64,000 nt of DNA from Halomonas fontilapidosi (GTDB taxonomy: Bacteria; Pseudomonadota; Gammaproteobacteria; Pseudomonadales; Halomonadaceae), in contig NZ_JACHXQ010000002.1 of assembly GCF_014192285.1 (NCBI RefSeq), positions 34,968 to 98,967 on the forward strand, given 5' to 3'. Below are positions 9,050-17,456 of the stretch, piece by piece. The notes under the pieces are model-generated. The model ran no database searches, was not told where the DNA came from, and was given only the letters and a program-made list of their open reading frames with translations. The number at the start of each line of letters is the position of its first letter. Positions within the stretch are counted from its first letter, which is position 1. Both the position numbers and the translations under genes were made by a program.

Positions 9050-11092
9050 ATGTCGAACACCGCCCGCGCCCCGCGCAAGATTCTGGTCACCAGCGCCCTG
9101 CCCTACGCCAACGGGGCCATCCACCTGGGCCACCTGCTGGAATACATCCAGACCGATATCTGGGTGCGCTTCCAGAAGAGCCGCGGGCATGAATGCCACT
9201 ACGTGTGTGCCGACGACGCCCATGGAACGGCCATCATGCTGCGGGCAGAGCAGGAGGGCATCACGCCCGAGGCGCTGATTGAACGGGTCTCCCGCGACCA
9301 CCAGACCGACTTCTCCCGCTTCGGGGTGGCGTTCGACAACTATCACTCGACCCACTCCCCGGAGAATCGCCACTTCAGCGAGCTGATCTATACCCGGCTG
9401 CGGGACAAGGGACATATCGCCAGCCGCGACATCGAACAGATGTTCGACCCGGTGAAGGGCCTGTTCCTGGCCGACCGCTTCATCAAGGGCACCTGCCCGA
9501 AATGCAAGGCCGAGGACCAGTACGGCGACAACTGCGAGGCCTGCGGCGCCACCTACACGCCGGCAGAGCTGATTGATCCGGTGTCGGCGATCTCCGGTGC
9601 CGCCCCCGAGGTGAGAAGTTCTACCCACTACTTCTTCAAGCTGCCGGACTTCGCCGACTTCCTGAAGGCATGGATCGACGATGACCATGTCCAGCCGCAG
9701 ATCCGCAACAAGCTGATGGAGTGGTTCGAGTCGGGCTTCAACGAGTGGGACATCTCCCGCGACGCCCCCTACTTCGGCTTCGAGATTCCCGACGCGCCAG
9801 GCAAGTACTTCTATGTCTGGCTCGACGCGCCAATCGGCTACCTCGCCAGCTTCCAGAACCTCTGCGACCGCCAGGGCATCGACTTCGATGCCTACTGGGC
9901 ACCCGACTCCGACGCCGAGGTCTACCACTTCATCGGCAAAGACATCGTCTATTTTCACGCCCTGTTCTGGCCGGCGATGCTGCACGGTGCCGATTTCCGG
10001 ACGCCCACCGCCGTCAACTGCCACGGTTTCGTCACGGTCAACGGCGCCAAGATGTCCAAGTCGCGCGGCACCTTCATCAAGGCCGCGACCTATGCCGACC
10101 ACCTCAACCCGGAGTACCTGCGCTACTACTTCGCCGCCAAGCTGACCTCGCGGGTCGACGACCTGGATCTCAACCTCGAGGACTTCGCGGCACGGGTCAA
10201 CAGCGACCTGGTGGGCAAGGTGGTCAACATCGCCAGCCGCTGCGCCGGCTTCGTCAAGAAGCTCGGCAACGGCCGCCTGTCCGCCCACTGCAGCCAGCCG
10301 GAGATGGTGGCACGCTTTATCGCTGCCGGTGACGAGATCGCCGCGGACTTCGAGGTTCGCGAGTTCGGCCGGGCCATGCGCCGCGTGATGGAACTGGCCG
10401 ATGAGGCCAACACCTACATCGCCGAGGCCGAGCCCTGGGTGCTGGCCAAGCAGCCGGGGCGCGAGCAGGAGGTGCTGGAGATCTGCTCGGTGGGGATCAA
10501 CCTGTTCCGCCAGCTGATGGTCTACCTGGCGCCGGTGGTGCCGGCCATGGCCGAGCAGGCCCGTGTGTTCCTCGGGCTCGAGACCCTTGATTGGCACAGC
10601 CGCCACACGCTGCTGGTGGACCACGAGATCGCCAAGTTCAAGCCGCTGATGACCCGCGTGGAACGCGACAAGATTGATGCCATGATGGCGGCATCGAAGG
10701 AGGACCTGGTGGAAGAACAGAAACTCAAGGAGACGGCGAAGGGGCCGCTGGCCGAGGATCCCATCGGGGACGAGATCAGCTTCGAGGACTTTGCCAAGGT
10801 CGACCTGCGTATCGCCCGCATCGCCCGGGCAGAATATGTCGAGAAGGCCGACAAGCTGCTCAAGCTGACCCTTGACCTGGGCGGCGAGACTCGCACCGTG
10901 TTTGCCGGCATTCGCGCCGCCTATGCCCCGGAAGCTCTCGAGAATCGACTGACCGTGATGGCGGCCAACCTGGCACCGCGAAAGATGCGCTTCGGCGTGT
11001 CCGAGGGCATGGTGCTGGCCGCCGGCAACGACGACGGCATCTATCTCCTCAGCCCCGATTCCGGCGCCGAGCCGGGCCAGCGGGTGCGCTGA
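9050..11092 (+). CDS. metG: methionyl-tRNA synthetase
   Basis: Charges tRNA-Met with methionine. The 680-residue protein has the class I HIGH-type motif HLGH (25-28), a zinc knuckle starting CPKC at residue 149 (then CEAC), KMSKS at 334-338, an anticodon-binding helical domain, and a C-terminal EMAP-II/Trbp111-like tRNA-binding domain (about 580-680, [20 protein letters not shown] region), which supports dimerisation in the long MetG form. I start at 9050 ([22 protein letters not shown] region) because that matches the family N-terminus; an in-frame ATG 57 bases upstream overlaps the likely promoter. The orphan rnfB follows after 9 bases. Confidence 0.97.
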   Translation: MSNTARAPRKILVTSALPYANGAIHLGHLLEYIQTDIWVRFQKSRGHECHYVCADDAHGTAIMLRAEQEGITPEALIERVSRDHQTDFSRFGVAFDNYHSTHSPENRHFSELIYTRLRDKGHIASRDIEQMFDPVKGLFLADRFIKGTCPKCKAEDQYGDNCEACGATYTPAELIDPVSAISGAAPEVRSSTHYFFKLPDFADFLKAWIDDDHVQPQIRNKLMEWFESGFNEWDISRDAPYFGFEIPDAPGKYFYVWLDAPIGYLASFQNLCDRQGIDFDAYWAPDSDAEVYHFIGKDIVYFHALFWPAMLHGADFRTPTAVNCHGFVTVNGAKMSKSRGTFIKAATYADHLNPEYLRYYFAAKLTSRVDDLDLNLEDFAARVNSDLVGKVVNIASRCAGFVKKLGNGRLSAHCSQPEMVARFIAAGDEIAADFEVREFGRAMRRVMELADEANTYIAEAEPWVLAKQPGREQEVLEICSVGINLFRQLMVYLAPVVPAMAEQARVFLGLETLDWHSRHTLLVDHEIAKFKPLMTRVERDKIDAMMAASKEDLVEEQKLKETAKGPLAEDPIGDEISFEDFAKVDLRIARIARAEYVEKADKLLKLTLDLGGETRTVFAGIRAAYAPEALENRLTVMAANLAPRKMRFGVSEGMVLAAGNDDGIYLLSPDSGAEPGQRVR

Positions 11093-11101
11093 GGCGCCGC
11101 C

Positions 11102-11899
11102 GTGACGGAGATCGATGCCCGCTCTCGGGCCGCGCTGATCGAGGCCATCGATGCCGAGCTGCCCCAGACCCAGTGTGGCAAGTGCGGCCAGCCCGGCTGT
11201 CGCCCCTATGCCGAGGCCATCGTCGACGGCGAGGCCATCAATCGCTGCCCGCCCGGCGGCGACGCCACCGTGACTCGGCTAGCGGCGCTGACCCGGCGGG
11301 ACGTGATTGCGCTCGAACAGCCCGCCCAATCCCCGCTGGTGGCCTGGATCCGCGAGGCCGAATGCATCGGCTGCACCAAGTGCATCCAGGCATGCCCGGT
11401 GGACGCCATCCTCGGCGCGTCCAAGCGCATGCATACGGTCATCGTGGATGAGTGCACCGGCTGCGAGCTGTGCGTGGCGCCCTGCCCCGTGGACTGCATC
11501 GACCTCTTGCCTCACCCCGCCTGGGAAGCCGCCGAGACCGATGAGGCACGCGACGCCTACCTGGCACGCCGCGCCGAACAGGGGCGCCGTCGTCATCGCG
11601 ACCGCCAGCAGCGCCTGGCCAGGGAGTCGCGTGAAAAGCGCATGGAGCGCCAGAAGCGGCTGATTCGACAGCGCCAGCGGTCCGCGCCGGGCAGCACCGC
11701 AGGCCCCGCGCCGCAACGCCAGCGACAGATGGCCGTAAAGGCCGCCGAACAGGCCCTGCGCCGCGCCAGACAGCAGTTGGCCCACGCCGAGCGCCAGGGC
11801 GATGCCAATGCAATCGCGGCGGCCCAAGGGCAGGTCGATAGCGCCAGCCGGCTGCTCGATGACGCCCGGGCCGCGCTCCATCACGTCTCCTCTTCATGA
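11102..11899 (+). CDS. orphan RnfB/RsxB-like ferredoxin without membrane anchor
   Basis: Resembles subunit B of the Rnf/Rsx electron-transport complex. The N-terminal region has the [4Fe-4S] binding pattern CGKCGQPGC, followed by two ferredoxin motifs ([12 protein letters not shown] and [12 protein letters not shown]). After residue ~150 it is a long basic helical tail rich in Arg and Gln, as in the disordered tails of gammaproteobacterial RnfB. The N-terminal membrane helix and hinge of normal RnfB are missing, and no rnfA, C, D, G or E lies nearby. The order metG-rnfB-nth looks like a collapsed rnf operon, since rnf normally sits beside nth. It uses a GTG start. A soluble role in cluster or electron supply, perhaps to Nth or SoxR, is speculation. 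Confidence 0.85.
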   Translation: MTEIDARSRAALIEAIDAELPQTQCGKCGQPGCRPYAEAIVDGEAINRCPPGGDATVTRLAALTRRDVIALEQPAQSPLVAWIREAECIGCTKCIQACPVDAILGASKRMHTVIVDECTGCELCVAPCPVDCIDLLPHPAWEAAETDEARDAYLARRAEQGRRRHRDRQQRLARESREKRMERQKRLIRQRQRSAPGSTAGPAPQRQRQMAVKAAEQALRRARQQLAHAERQGDANAIAAAQGQVDSASRLLDDARAALHHVSSS

Positions 11900-11906
11900 G
11901 CCGAGC

Positions 11907-12542
11907 ATGAACGCCCAGAAACGCCTCGAGATCTTCGCGCGGCTGCGCGCCCACAACCCCGAGCCGACCACCGAACTGAACTGGACGACGCCCTTCGAGC
12001 TGCTCACCGCGGTGCTGCTCTCGGCCCAGGCCACCGACGTGGGGGTAAACAAGGCCACCGAACGGCTGTTCAAGGTGGCCAACACGCCCCAGTCGATCCT
12101 CGATCTGGGGATCGACGGCGTGAAGGAGCACATCCGGACCATCGGCCTCTACAACACCAAGGCCGAGAATCTGATGAAGACCTGCCGAATTCTGGTCGAA
12201 CAGCACGATGGCGAGGTGCCACGCACCCGCAAGGCCCTCGAGGCGCTGCCGGGCGTCGGCCGCAAGACCGCCAACGTGATCCTCAACACGGCCTTCGGTG
12301 AGCCCACTATCGCCGTGGATACCCATATCTTTCGCGTGGCCAATCGTACCGGGATCGCCAAGGGGAAAGACGTGGTGGAGGTAGAAAGAAAACTGCTGCG
12401 GCATGTGCCCCGAGAATTTCGCCAGGATGCCCATCACTGGCTGATTCTCCATGGGCGCTACACCTGCCTGGCCCGCAAGCCGCGCTGCGGCAGCTGCGTC
12501 ATCGAGGACCTCTGCGAGTACCCGGAAAAGACCGAGCCATAA
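11907..12542 (+). CDS. nth: endonuclease III (DNA glycosylase/AP lyase)
   Basis: Removes oxidised pyrimidines from DNA and nicks at the abasic site. The 211-residue protein has the helix-hairpin-helix LPGVGRKTA with catalytic Lys120, the catalytic Asp138 in VDTH, and the C-terminal [4Fe-4S] motif C-x6-C-x2-C-x5-C (CLARKPRCGSCVIEDLC). Length and residue numbering match E. coli Nth. The start at 11907 is chosen by homology; longer in-frame sequence overlaps rnfB. It is co-directional with and 7 bp from rnfB. Confidence 0.97.
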   Translation: MNAQKRLEIFARLRAHNPEPTTELNWTTPFELLTAVLLSAQATDVGVNKATERLFKVANTPQSILDLGIDGVKEHIRTIGLYNTKAENLMKTCRILVEQHDGEVPRTRKALEALPGVGRKTANVILNTAFGEPTIAVDTHIFRVANRTGIAKGKDVVEVERKLLRHVPREFRQDAHHWLILHGRYTCLARKPRCGSCVIEDLCEYPEKTEP

Positions 12543-12668
12543 CGGGCATCGAGCCCGGGATGTCGAAGCGTCAGGCACCTCGCGACCGACGATCTCTCCA
12601 GGTCACCGGCTGGCACAAGAGGCCGCCGACTGGTTCACTGGCAGGATGACCGCCAACGAGTCTCGCCC

Positions 12669-13424
12669 ATGGAAGCGCTGAAATATCTCCTGCTGCCCCC
12701 CGTGATCAATGTGCTATTGATCCTCCTGGGCCTCATGCTTGGCGTGCGCGGCATGGCCGGTGGCCTGCTGGTGACTCTCGGGGTCGCCAGCCTGCTGGCC
12801 CTTTCCACGCCTCTGGCGAGCCATGCCCTGCGCCAGGGGCTCGAGCCTCCCCCCCTGGCTGGCCCCGCTCAACTGCGTGACGCCGAGGCCATCGTGATCC
12901 TTGGTGGCGGACGCGACACCGCTTCCCCGGAATTCGGCTGGGGCGATGCCCCTGCCAATGCCAGCTGGCGCCGGCTGGCCTATGGCACCCACCTGCATCG
13001 CGGGACTCAACTGCCGATCCTGGTCAGCGGCGGCCGCGTGCACGACGAGCACAGCGCCGAAGCAAGCCTGATGGCCGCGGCACTGCGCGAGGTATTTGAC
13101 GTGCCGGTGCGCTGGCTGGAAGGTCGCAGCAGCAGCACCGCCGAGAATGCCCGCTACACCGCCGAGATGCTGGGAGGCGATGGCATCGACCATGTCGCGC
13201 TGGTCTCTCAGGCCTGGCACCTGCCAAGGGCCGTCGCGGAATTCGAACGCGCCGGCCTGTCCGTCACGCCAGCGCCAACCGAATTCGCCAGTGCTCCACC
13301 GCCTGGCCTTCCCTCAATGATCCCGCGTGCCTACCACCTCCACCAGAGCACCCGTGCCCTGCACGAGTGGCTGGGACGGGCCGAGCTGGCACTCCGCAAC
13401 ATACTGCTGCGCCGCGGTGAGTGA
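12669..13424 (+). CDS. YdcF/ElyC-family (DUF218) membrane protein
   Basis: A 251-residue protein with two N-terminal membrane helices (about 8-28 and 33-52) and a DUF218 domain showing AIVILGGG (77-84 region), LVSGGR, ENARYTAEML and a C-terminal VSQAWHLPRA. The family includes ElyC and SanA, linked to envelope or lipid-carrier metabolism. The domain would lie in the periplasm given the two helices. Neighbours give no further hint. No strong ribosome-binding site is visible. Confidence 0.85.
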   Translation: MEALKYLLLPPVINVLLILLGLMLGVRGMAGGLLVTLGVASLLALSTPLASHALRQGLEPPPLAGPAQLRDAEAIVILGGGRDTASPEFGWGDAPANASWRRLAYGTHLHRGTQLPILVSGGRVHDEHSAEASLMAAALREVFDVPVRWLEGRSSSTAENARYTAEMLGGDGIDHVALVSQAWHLPRAVAEFERAGLSVTPAPTEFASAPPPGLPSMIPRAYHLHQSTRALHEWLGRAELALRNILLRRGE

Positions 13425-13502
13425 GCCAGCGTCGACGCGCCCTACGGCCAGGCGGCAACCAGGCTGGCGGCGTTATCTCATCCTCTTGACTCAAGGCTCG
13501 AC

Positions 13503-13778
13503 ATGTTGGACCTGCTGATACCCCTCGTCCTGACCACCGTTTTCGGTGCCCTGGTGGGCACGCTCTGCCGGCTGATGCGCTGGCCAGGCCGAGAGCGCCC
13601 GCTGCTCTTCCCGCTGGTGGGCCTGGTCGCCGGAATTACCGCCTTCTTCATCCATTGGCTTCTTAACAAGGTGACCGGCGCGCCCGCCTGGTGGTTGCCG
13701 CTGCTGGTGATCGCTCAGATCTGGCTATGGCTGGGGCCGCTTGGCCCCATGCACAAGCTCAAACGGCAGCAGAAATAA
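13503..13778 (+). CDS. small inner-membrane protein, unknown
   Basis: A 91-residue protein with three hydrophobic segments (about 4-24, 36-56, 62-80) and a basic C-terminal tail (KLKRQQK). It is not recognised. Composition is that of a real membrane protein, and it is co-directional with the DUF218 gene after 78 bp. Confidence 0.65.
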   Translation: MLDLLIPLVLTTVFGALVGTLCRLMRWPGRERPLLFPLVGLVAGITAFFIHWLLNKVTGAPAWWLPLLVIAQIWLWLGPLGPMHKLKRQQK

Positions 13779-13817
13779 GAATCATCGCAATTCGGCTGAA
13801 CACCATGGGAATATCGC

Positions 13818-13899
13818 GTAGGCCGGCTAAGCGGAAGGCGCATACAGCGCGGTGGAAGCCTCATTACACGCCCGGTGCGCTGGCGCTTAGCGGGCCTAC
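13818..13899. repeat. REP-like imperfect inverted repeat
   Basis: GTAGGCCGGCTAAGCGG (13818-13834) and the reverse complement of 13883-13899 match at 15 of 17 positions, flanking a 48-bp centre. The arms resemble the GTAGGCCGGATAAG-type ends of enterobacterial REP sequences. It sits alone in the gap between convergent genes, the usual place for REP elements. Confidence 0.6.
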
Positions 13900-13960
13900 T
13901 AGGTCGGGAGGCCAGCCAAACCAAAAAGTACCTCGCGTGTTTCAGCCAACGTCGCCTACG

Positions 13961-14638
13961 TCACCCCAACGAGAACTCACCGCCCTTCTCTACGGCGCGA
14001 CGGTACGCCGGGCGCTCCCGGCAGGCGGACAGGAAGGCCTCCAGCCGGGGGTAGCCGGACAGCCCACCACCGTTTTCCAGGGCAAGCACCGGGAAGCTCA
14101 TCTGAATATCGGCCGCGCTGAAGGCGTCGCCGGCAAACCAGCTAGCATGGCCGAGCTCGGCTTCCCAGTAGTCGCTCAACTGGCGGATCTGCGGCCCCAG
14201 AAACTGCTGCTCCACCCCCCGGGCGAAAAGCTTGCCGAGGGGGCGCACCGGTGCCGGCACCGGTGGCTTGCCAAGCGCGGAGAACACCAGCCGCATCACC
14301 AGCGGCGGCATGGCGGAGCCTTCGGCATGGTGTAGCCAGAAGCGGTAGCGCTCCCGTGCATCGCTGCCCGCCGCCGGCACCAGATGGCCGGGGGTATCGA
14401 AGCGTTCGACCAGATATTCGAGAATCGCCGCCGACTCGGCGACCACCCGGCCATCACGTGACGCATCGCTGATCACCGGTGACTTGCCCAGCGGGTGAAC
14501 CTCGCGAAGCGAGTCGGGCGCCAGCATGGTGCGGGGGTCACGCCGATAGGTGATGATCTCGTAGTCGACACCGAGCTCCTCCAGCAGCCACAGGACCCGC
14601 TGGGAGCGGGAGTTCTCCAGGTGATGGACCTTGATCAT
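13961..14638 (-). CDS. glutathione S-transferase family protein
   Basis: A 225-residue cytosolic protein with an N-terminal thioredoxin-like domain (IKVHHLENSRSQRVLWLLEE, then GKSPVI and the VAESAAILEYL substrate-binding helix) and an all-helical C-terminal domain with FAGDAFSAADIQMS, the conserved N-capping box. The catalytic position near residue 9-11 is LENSRS, so Ser or Asn is probably the active residue. The start at 14638 is fixed by AAGGAGG six bases upstream; the longer frame would bury this site inside the gene. The substrate is unknown. Confidence 0.92.
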   Translation of the reverse strand: MIKVHHLENSRSQRVLWLLEELGVDYEIITYRRDPRTMLAPDSLREVHPLGKSPVISDASRDGRVVAESAAILEYLVERFDTPGHLVPAAGSDARERYRFWLHHAEGSAMPPLVMRLVFSALGKPPVPAPVRPLGKLFARGVEQQFLGPQIRQLSDYWEAELGHASWFAGDAFSAADIQMSFPVLALENGGGLSGYPRLEAFLSACRERPAYRRAVEKGGEFSLG

Positions 14639-14726
14639 GCCGTCCTCCTTCATGAGCCCCCGGGAATCAGAGGCAGTCCCGGCACCCTAGCACGCCAATG
14701 CCTCTGACCTCCTGCCAAGGTCGTCT

Positions 14727-14754
14727 TTGCCACCGCTCGACCGGCCACTAGACT
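14727..14754 (+). promoter_or_regulatory. candidate sigma70 promoter of the sensor-kinase cluster
   Basis: -35 TTGCCA (14727-14732), 16-bp spacer, -10 TAGACT (14749-14754), about 48 bp before the receiver gene, which has a strong AGGAGGG site. Confidence 0.5.
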
Positions 14755-14801
14755 GATCGGTAACCGTGCATAAAACGACAACACACTCATAGGAGGGCAC
14801 C

Positions 14802-15173
14802 ATGGCCAAGGTGCTGGTGGTGGATGACGAAGCCAACATCGTCCTGTCCCTGGAATTTCTGATGCAGCACGCCGGCTTCGAGGTCGACACCGCCGAGGAT
14901 GGCGAGAGTGCCTTGTCAAGGATCGCCGAGTCTCCCCCGGACCTCATCCTGCTGGATATCAGCCTGCCCGGCATCAGCGGCTTTGATGTTCTCGAGCGGC
15001 TGCGGGCCGATCCCACCCATGCGCGGCTGCCGATCATCATGCTGACCGCCCACGGGCGCGAGGTAGAGCGTGAGAAGGGCATGGCGCTGGGTGCCGACGA
15101 CTACATCACCAAGCCCTTCTCGACCCAGGCGCTGGTCGAGAAGGTCAAGACGCTGCTTGCCGAGGTGTCCTGA
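14802..15173 (+). CDS. single-domain response regulator (CheY-like)
   Basis: A 123-residue receiver domain with no output domain. It keeps the acidic pair Asp8/Asp9, phosphoacceptor Asp52 ([10 protein letters not shown]), the Thr in MLTAH and the Lys in ITKPF. Its stop overlaps the next start (TGATG), so it is co-translated with the PAS-exonuclease gene and, further on, the SLC5-type kinase, its probable phosphodonor. Without an output domain it may act by protein-protein contact or as a phosphate sink. Confidence 0.93.
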   Translation: MAKVLVVDDEANIVLSLEFLMQHAGFEVDTAEDGESALSRIAESPPDLILLDISLPGISGFDVLERLRADPTHARLPIIMLTAHGREVEREKGMALGADDYITKPFSTQALVEKVKTLLAEVS

Positions 15174-17242
15174 TGGCCAAGCGTGGTTCTCGTCTGCCTC
15201 GCCGCCAGCGGCTGATCGGCCTGTGGCTATTGCTCAGCGGCGTCAGCATCTTCGGCGGCGCGCTGTTCGCCATGTGGCTGGACAGCCTCGTCGGGCTCGA
15301 GGGCATGGCGCGGCTGCTACTGTGGCTGGGCTGTTTCTCCGGAGGCGGCACCATCTTTCTGGTCGGCCTGCTGCTCGAACGTCAGCTGTTCACGCCGCTA
15401 CGTCATCTCCAGGTTCAGCTGGCGCGGCTGGTGGCCAACCCGGATGCCCGCCAGGACTATCCACCGGAAGGCTGGCTGCGCGGGCTCGGCCCCGACCTGA
15501 TGCGCGTCCGCGAAGCCTGGCGAGCCGACCGCGAGCGCCTGGCTACCGCCCACGCCGAAGGCGCGCGCAGTGCCGCCCGCATCCGACAGGAGCTCGAGAC
15601 CCTGCTCCAGGTGCTCGACACCCCGCTGCTGCTCTGTGATCACCACCGCCGGGTGCTGCTCTTCAACCAGGCAGCCGAGACGCTGTTCGAGGGTCACCCC
15701 GGGCTGGGGCTCGGCAAGCGCCTCGATGCCCTGCTGCCGATCCGCAGTCTCGAGGACGCCCTGGGTCAGTTACCCGATGATGGGGCGCCGCGGGAAATCC
15801 TGGTGCCCTGCGACGAGCGCTGGCTGCATGTGGTGATGCGCCGCGTTCCCGAGAGCAACCACGAGGCCCTGCTGACCCTGACCGACACCACGGCGGCCTG
15901 GACCAGCGAGATGGGGGCACGGGCCGACATCGCCGAGATGCTGCCGGTACTGCGACGCCACAGCGCCAGCCTGACCAGTGCCGCCGATGCCCTGGTCGGG
16001 GTGCGCGACGACAGCGCGGCGGGCGAACTCGGTCAGCGTCTGGAGGCCGTCATCGACGAGGAGAGCCGAGCCCTGGCCGCCCAGCTAGAGCGCATGGGCC
16101 AGCTGATGGAGGACATGCACCGCGAGGGCGAGCGCCTGGTCCCGCTGTGGTCCAATGATCTCTGGTCGGCCCTCGAGGAACGTCAGGCCAGCCACTCGCT
16201 GCGCATCACGCCGATCGGCATGCCCGCCTGGTTGAAGGGCGACGCGCCGGCGTTGCTGGTGCTGCTCGACTCGCTGCTGGCAAGGCTGGCGGCGCATTCC
16301 GGCCAGCACGAACTGGAAGGCGAGGTCTGCTTGGGCAACCGTCGGGTCTACCTGGACCTCATCTGGCGCGGCTCCCCGCTGGGCGAGAAGGTGCTGGACG
16401 AATGGCGCGCCGAGCGCCTGGATGCCCTGCCGTTGGGCCCGCGTGTCGGCGATGTGCTGCGCCAGCACACCAGCGATGCCTGGAGCCTTGCCGACGAGGA
16501 CGGCGAACATGCCCGGCTGCGCCTGCCACTGCCGGCCACCGACCGGGTCGGGGCACCGCATCCGCGTACGCCGCCGCGCCCCGAGTTCCATGACTTCGGC
16601 ATCGCCGATATGCCCCCGCCGGATGCCGAGTTGGCGGCTCGGCCCTTGAAGACCCTGGAGGTGGTGGCCTTCGACACCGAGACCACCGGACTGGAACTGC
16701 GTCGCGGCGACACCGTGGTCAGTATCGGGGCCTGCCGCATTGTCAATACGCGACTGCTGGCCAGCGACATCTTCGACCTGAAGGTCGACCCGGAGCGGCC
16801 CATCCCGCCAGCCAGTACCGCCATCCACGGCATCACCGATGACGACGTGGCGGGCGCCCCGCCGCTCAATGTGGCCCTGCCACGCTTTCGCGACTACATC
16901 GGCGAGGCGGTAATCCTGGCCCACAATGCCGACTTCGACCTGCTGGCCATCCACCCCCCCGGCAGTGGCACCGCGTTCGACATGCCGGTGCTCGACACGC
17001 TGCTGCTCTCCCGGGCGCTCGACGACAGCCTCGATGGCCATGACCTGGACAGCCTGGCCGACCGCTACGACCTCAGCTTCCCGCCCGGCACCCGCCATAC
17101 GGCCCTGGGCGATGCCCGCGTCACCGCCGAGCTGTGGCTGTCGTTGCTGCCCCGGCTGGAGGCGCGCGGTATCGAGACACTCGAGCAGGCGCTGGCACTG
17201 CAGGCCAGCGCCCACGACAAGGAGGATGCCTTCGCCTCGTGA
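15173..17242 (+). CDS. membrane PAS-like sensor fused to a DnaQ-type 3'-5' exonuclease
   Basis: A 689-residue fusion. Two membrane helices (about 14-36 and 46-68) are followed by a helical linker and a PAS-like domain (about 140-240, LDTPLLLCDHHRRVLLFNQAAE). A region laid out like a kinase dimerisation segment follows, but it has no H-box. The C-terminal 195 residues are a DEDDh exonuclease: Asp501 and Glu503 (FDTETTG), Asp587 (HNADFD), His642 and Asp647 (HTALGD), so all catalytic residues are present. It overlaps both neighbours. Such a protein would place an epsilon-like nuclease at the inner membrane under sensory control; substrate unknown. Similar exonucleases are, from memory, found near acetate/ActP-type genes with DUF294 proteins. 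Confidence 0.9.
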   Translation: MAKRGSRLPRRQRLIGLWLLLSGVSIFGGALFAMWLDSLVGLEGMARLLLWLGCFSGGGTIFLVGLLLERQLFTPLRHLQVQLARLVANPDARQDYPPEGWLRGLGPDLMRVREAWRADRERLATAHAEGARSAARIRQELETLLQVLDTPLLLCDHHRRVLLFNQAAETLFEGHPGLGLGKRLDALLPIRSLEDALGQLPDDGAPREILVPCDERWLHVVMRRVPESNHEALLTLTDTTAAWTSEMGARADIAEMLPVLRRHSASLTSAADALVGVRDDSAAGELGQRLEAVIDEESRALAAQLERMGQLMEDMHREGERLVPLWSNDLWSALEERQASHSLRITPIGMPAWLKGDAPALLVLLDSLLARLAAHSGQHELEGEVCLGNRRVYLDLIWRGSPLGEKVLDEWRAERLDALPLGPRVGDVLRQHTSDAWSLADEDGEHARLRLPLPATDRVGAPHPRTPPRPEFHDFGIADMPPPDAELAARPLKTLEVVAFDTETTGLELRRGDTVVSIGACRIVNTRLLASDIFDLKVDPERPIPPASTAIHGITDDDVAGAPPLNVALPRFRDYIGEAVILAHNADFDLLAIHPPGSGTAFDMPVLDTLLLSRALDDSLDGHDLDSLADRYDLSFPPGTRHTALGDARVTAELWLSLLPRLEARGIETLEQALALQASAHDKEDAFAS

Positions 17243-17433
17243 ACACGCCGCGCCTCAAGGAACGGCTGGTCGTGCTGATCATACTGGCGGCCCTGCTGAT
17301 ATCCCCGCCCCTGCTGCTGATCGCCGAGCGCTCCCTGACGTGGCCGGGCTCGCTGATCGTCTACCTGTTCGTAGCCTGGGGTGGGGTTATCGGCCTGATG
17401 GCCTGGCTAATGGAACACCGCCCCAGGGAGTGA
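17239..17433 (+). CDS. small two-helix membrane protein preceding the SLC5-type kinase
   Basis: A 64-residue protein starting with GTG that overlaps the exonuclease stop (GTGA). It has two hydrophobic segments (about 9-26 and 33-56) and charged ends. It lies 23 bp before the SLC5-kinase gene. The position recalls the small membrane protein CbrX encoded just before the SLC5-type kinase CbrA in Pseudomonas; sequence relationship is not established here. Longer in-frame upstream sequence lies inside the exonuclease gene and is not used. Confidence 0.7.
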   Translation: MNTPRLKERLVVLIILAALLISPPLLLIAERSLTWPGSLIVYLFVAWGGVIGLMAWLMEHRPRE

Positions 17434-17456
17434 CCCCGGATGCAGGCTGATACGCC

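Noticed and set aside
8888..10624. Long open frame on the minus strand opposite metG
   Set aside because: It is a shadow of metG in GC-rich DNA; its product is a low-complexity Val/Ala/Gly/His/Asp sequence and the plus-strand protein is certain.
16085..17215. Minus-strand open frame opposite the exonuclease fusion
   Set aside because: Overlaps an unquestionable gene and has typical antisense composition.
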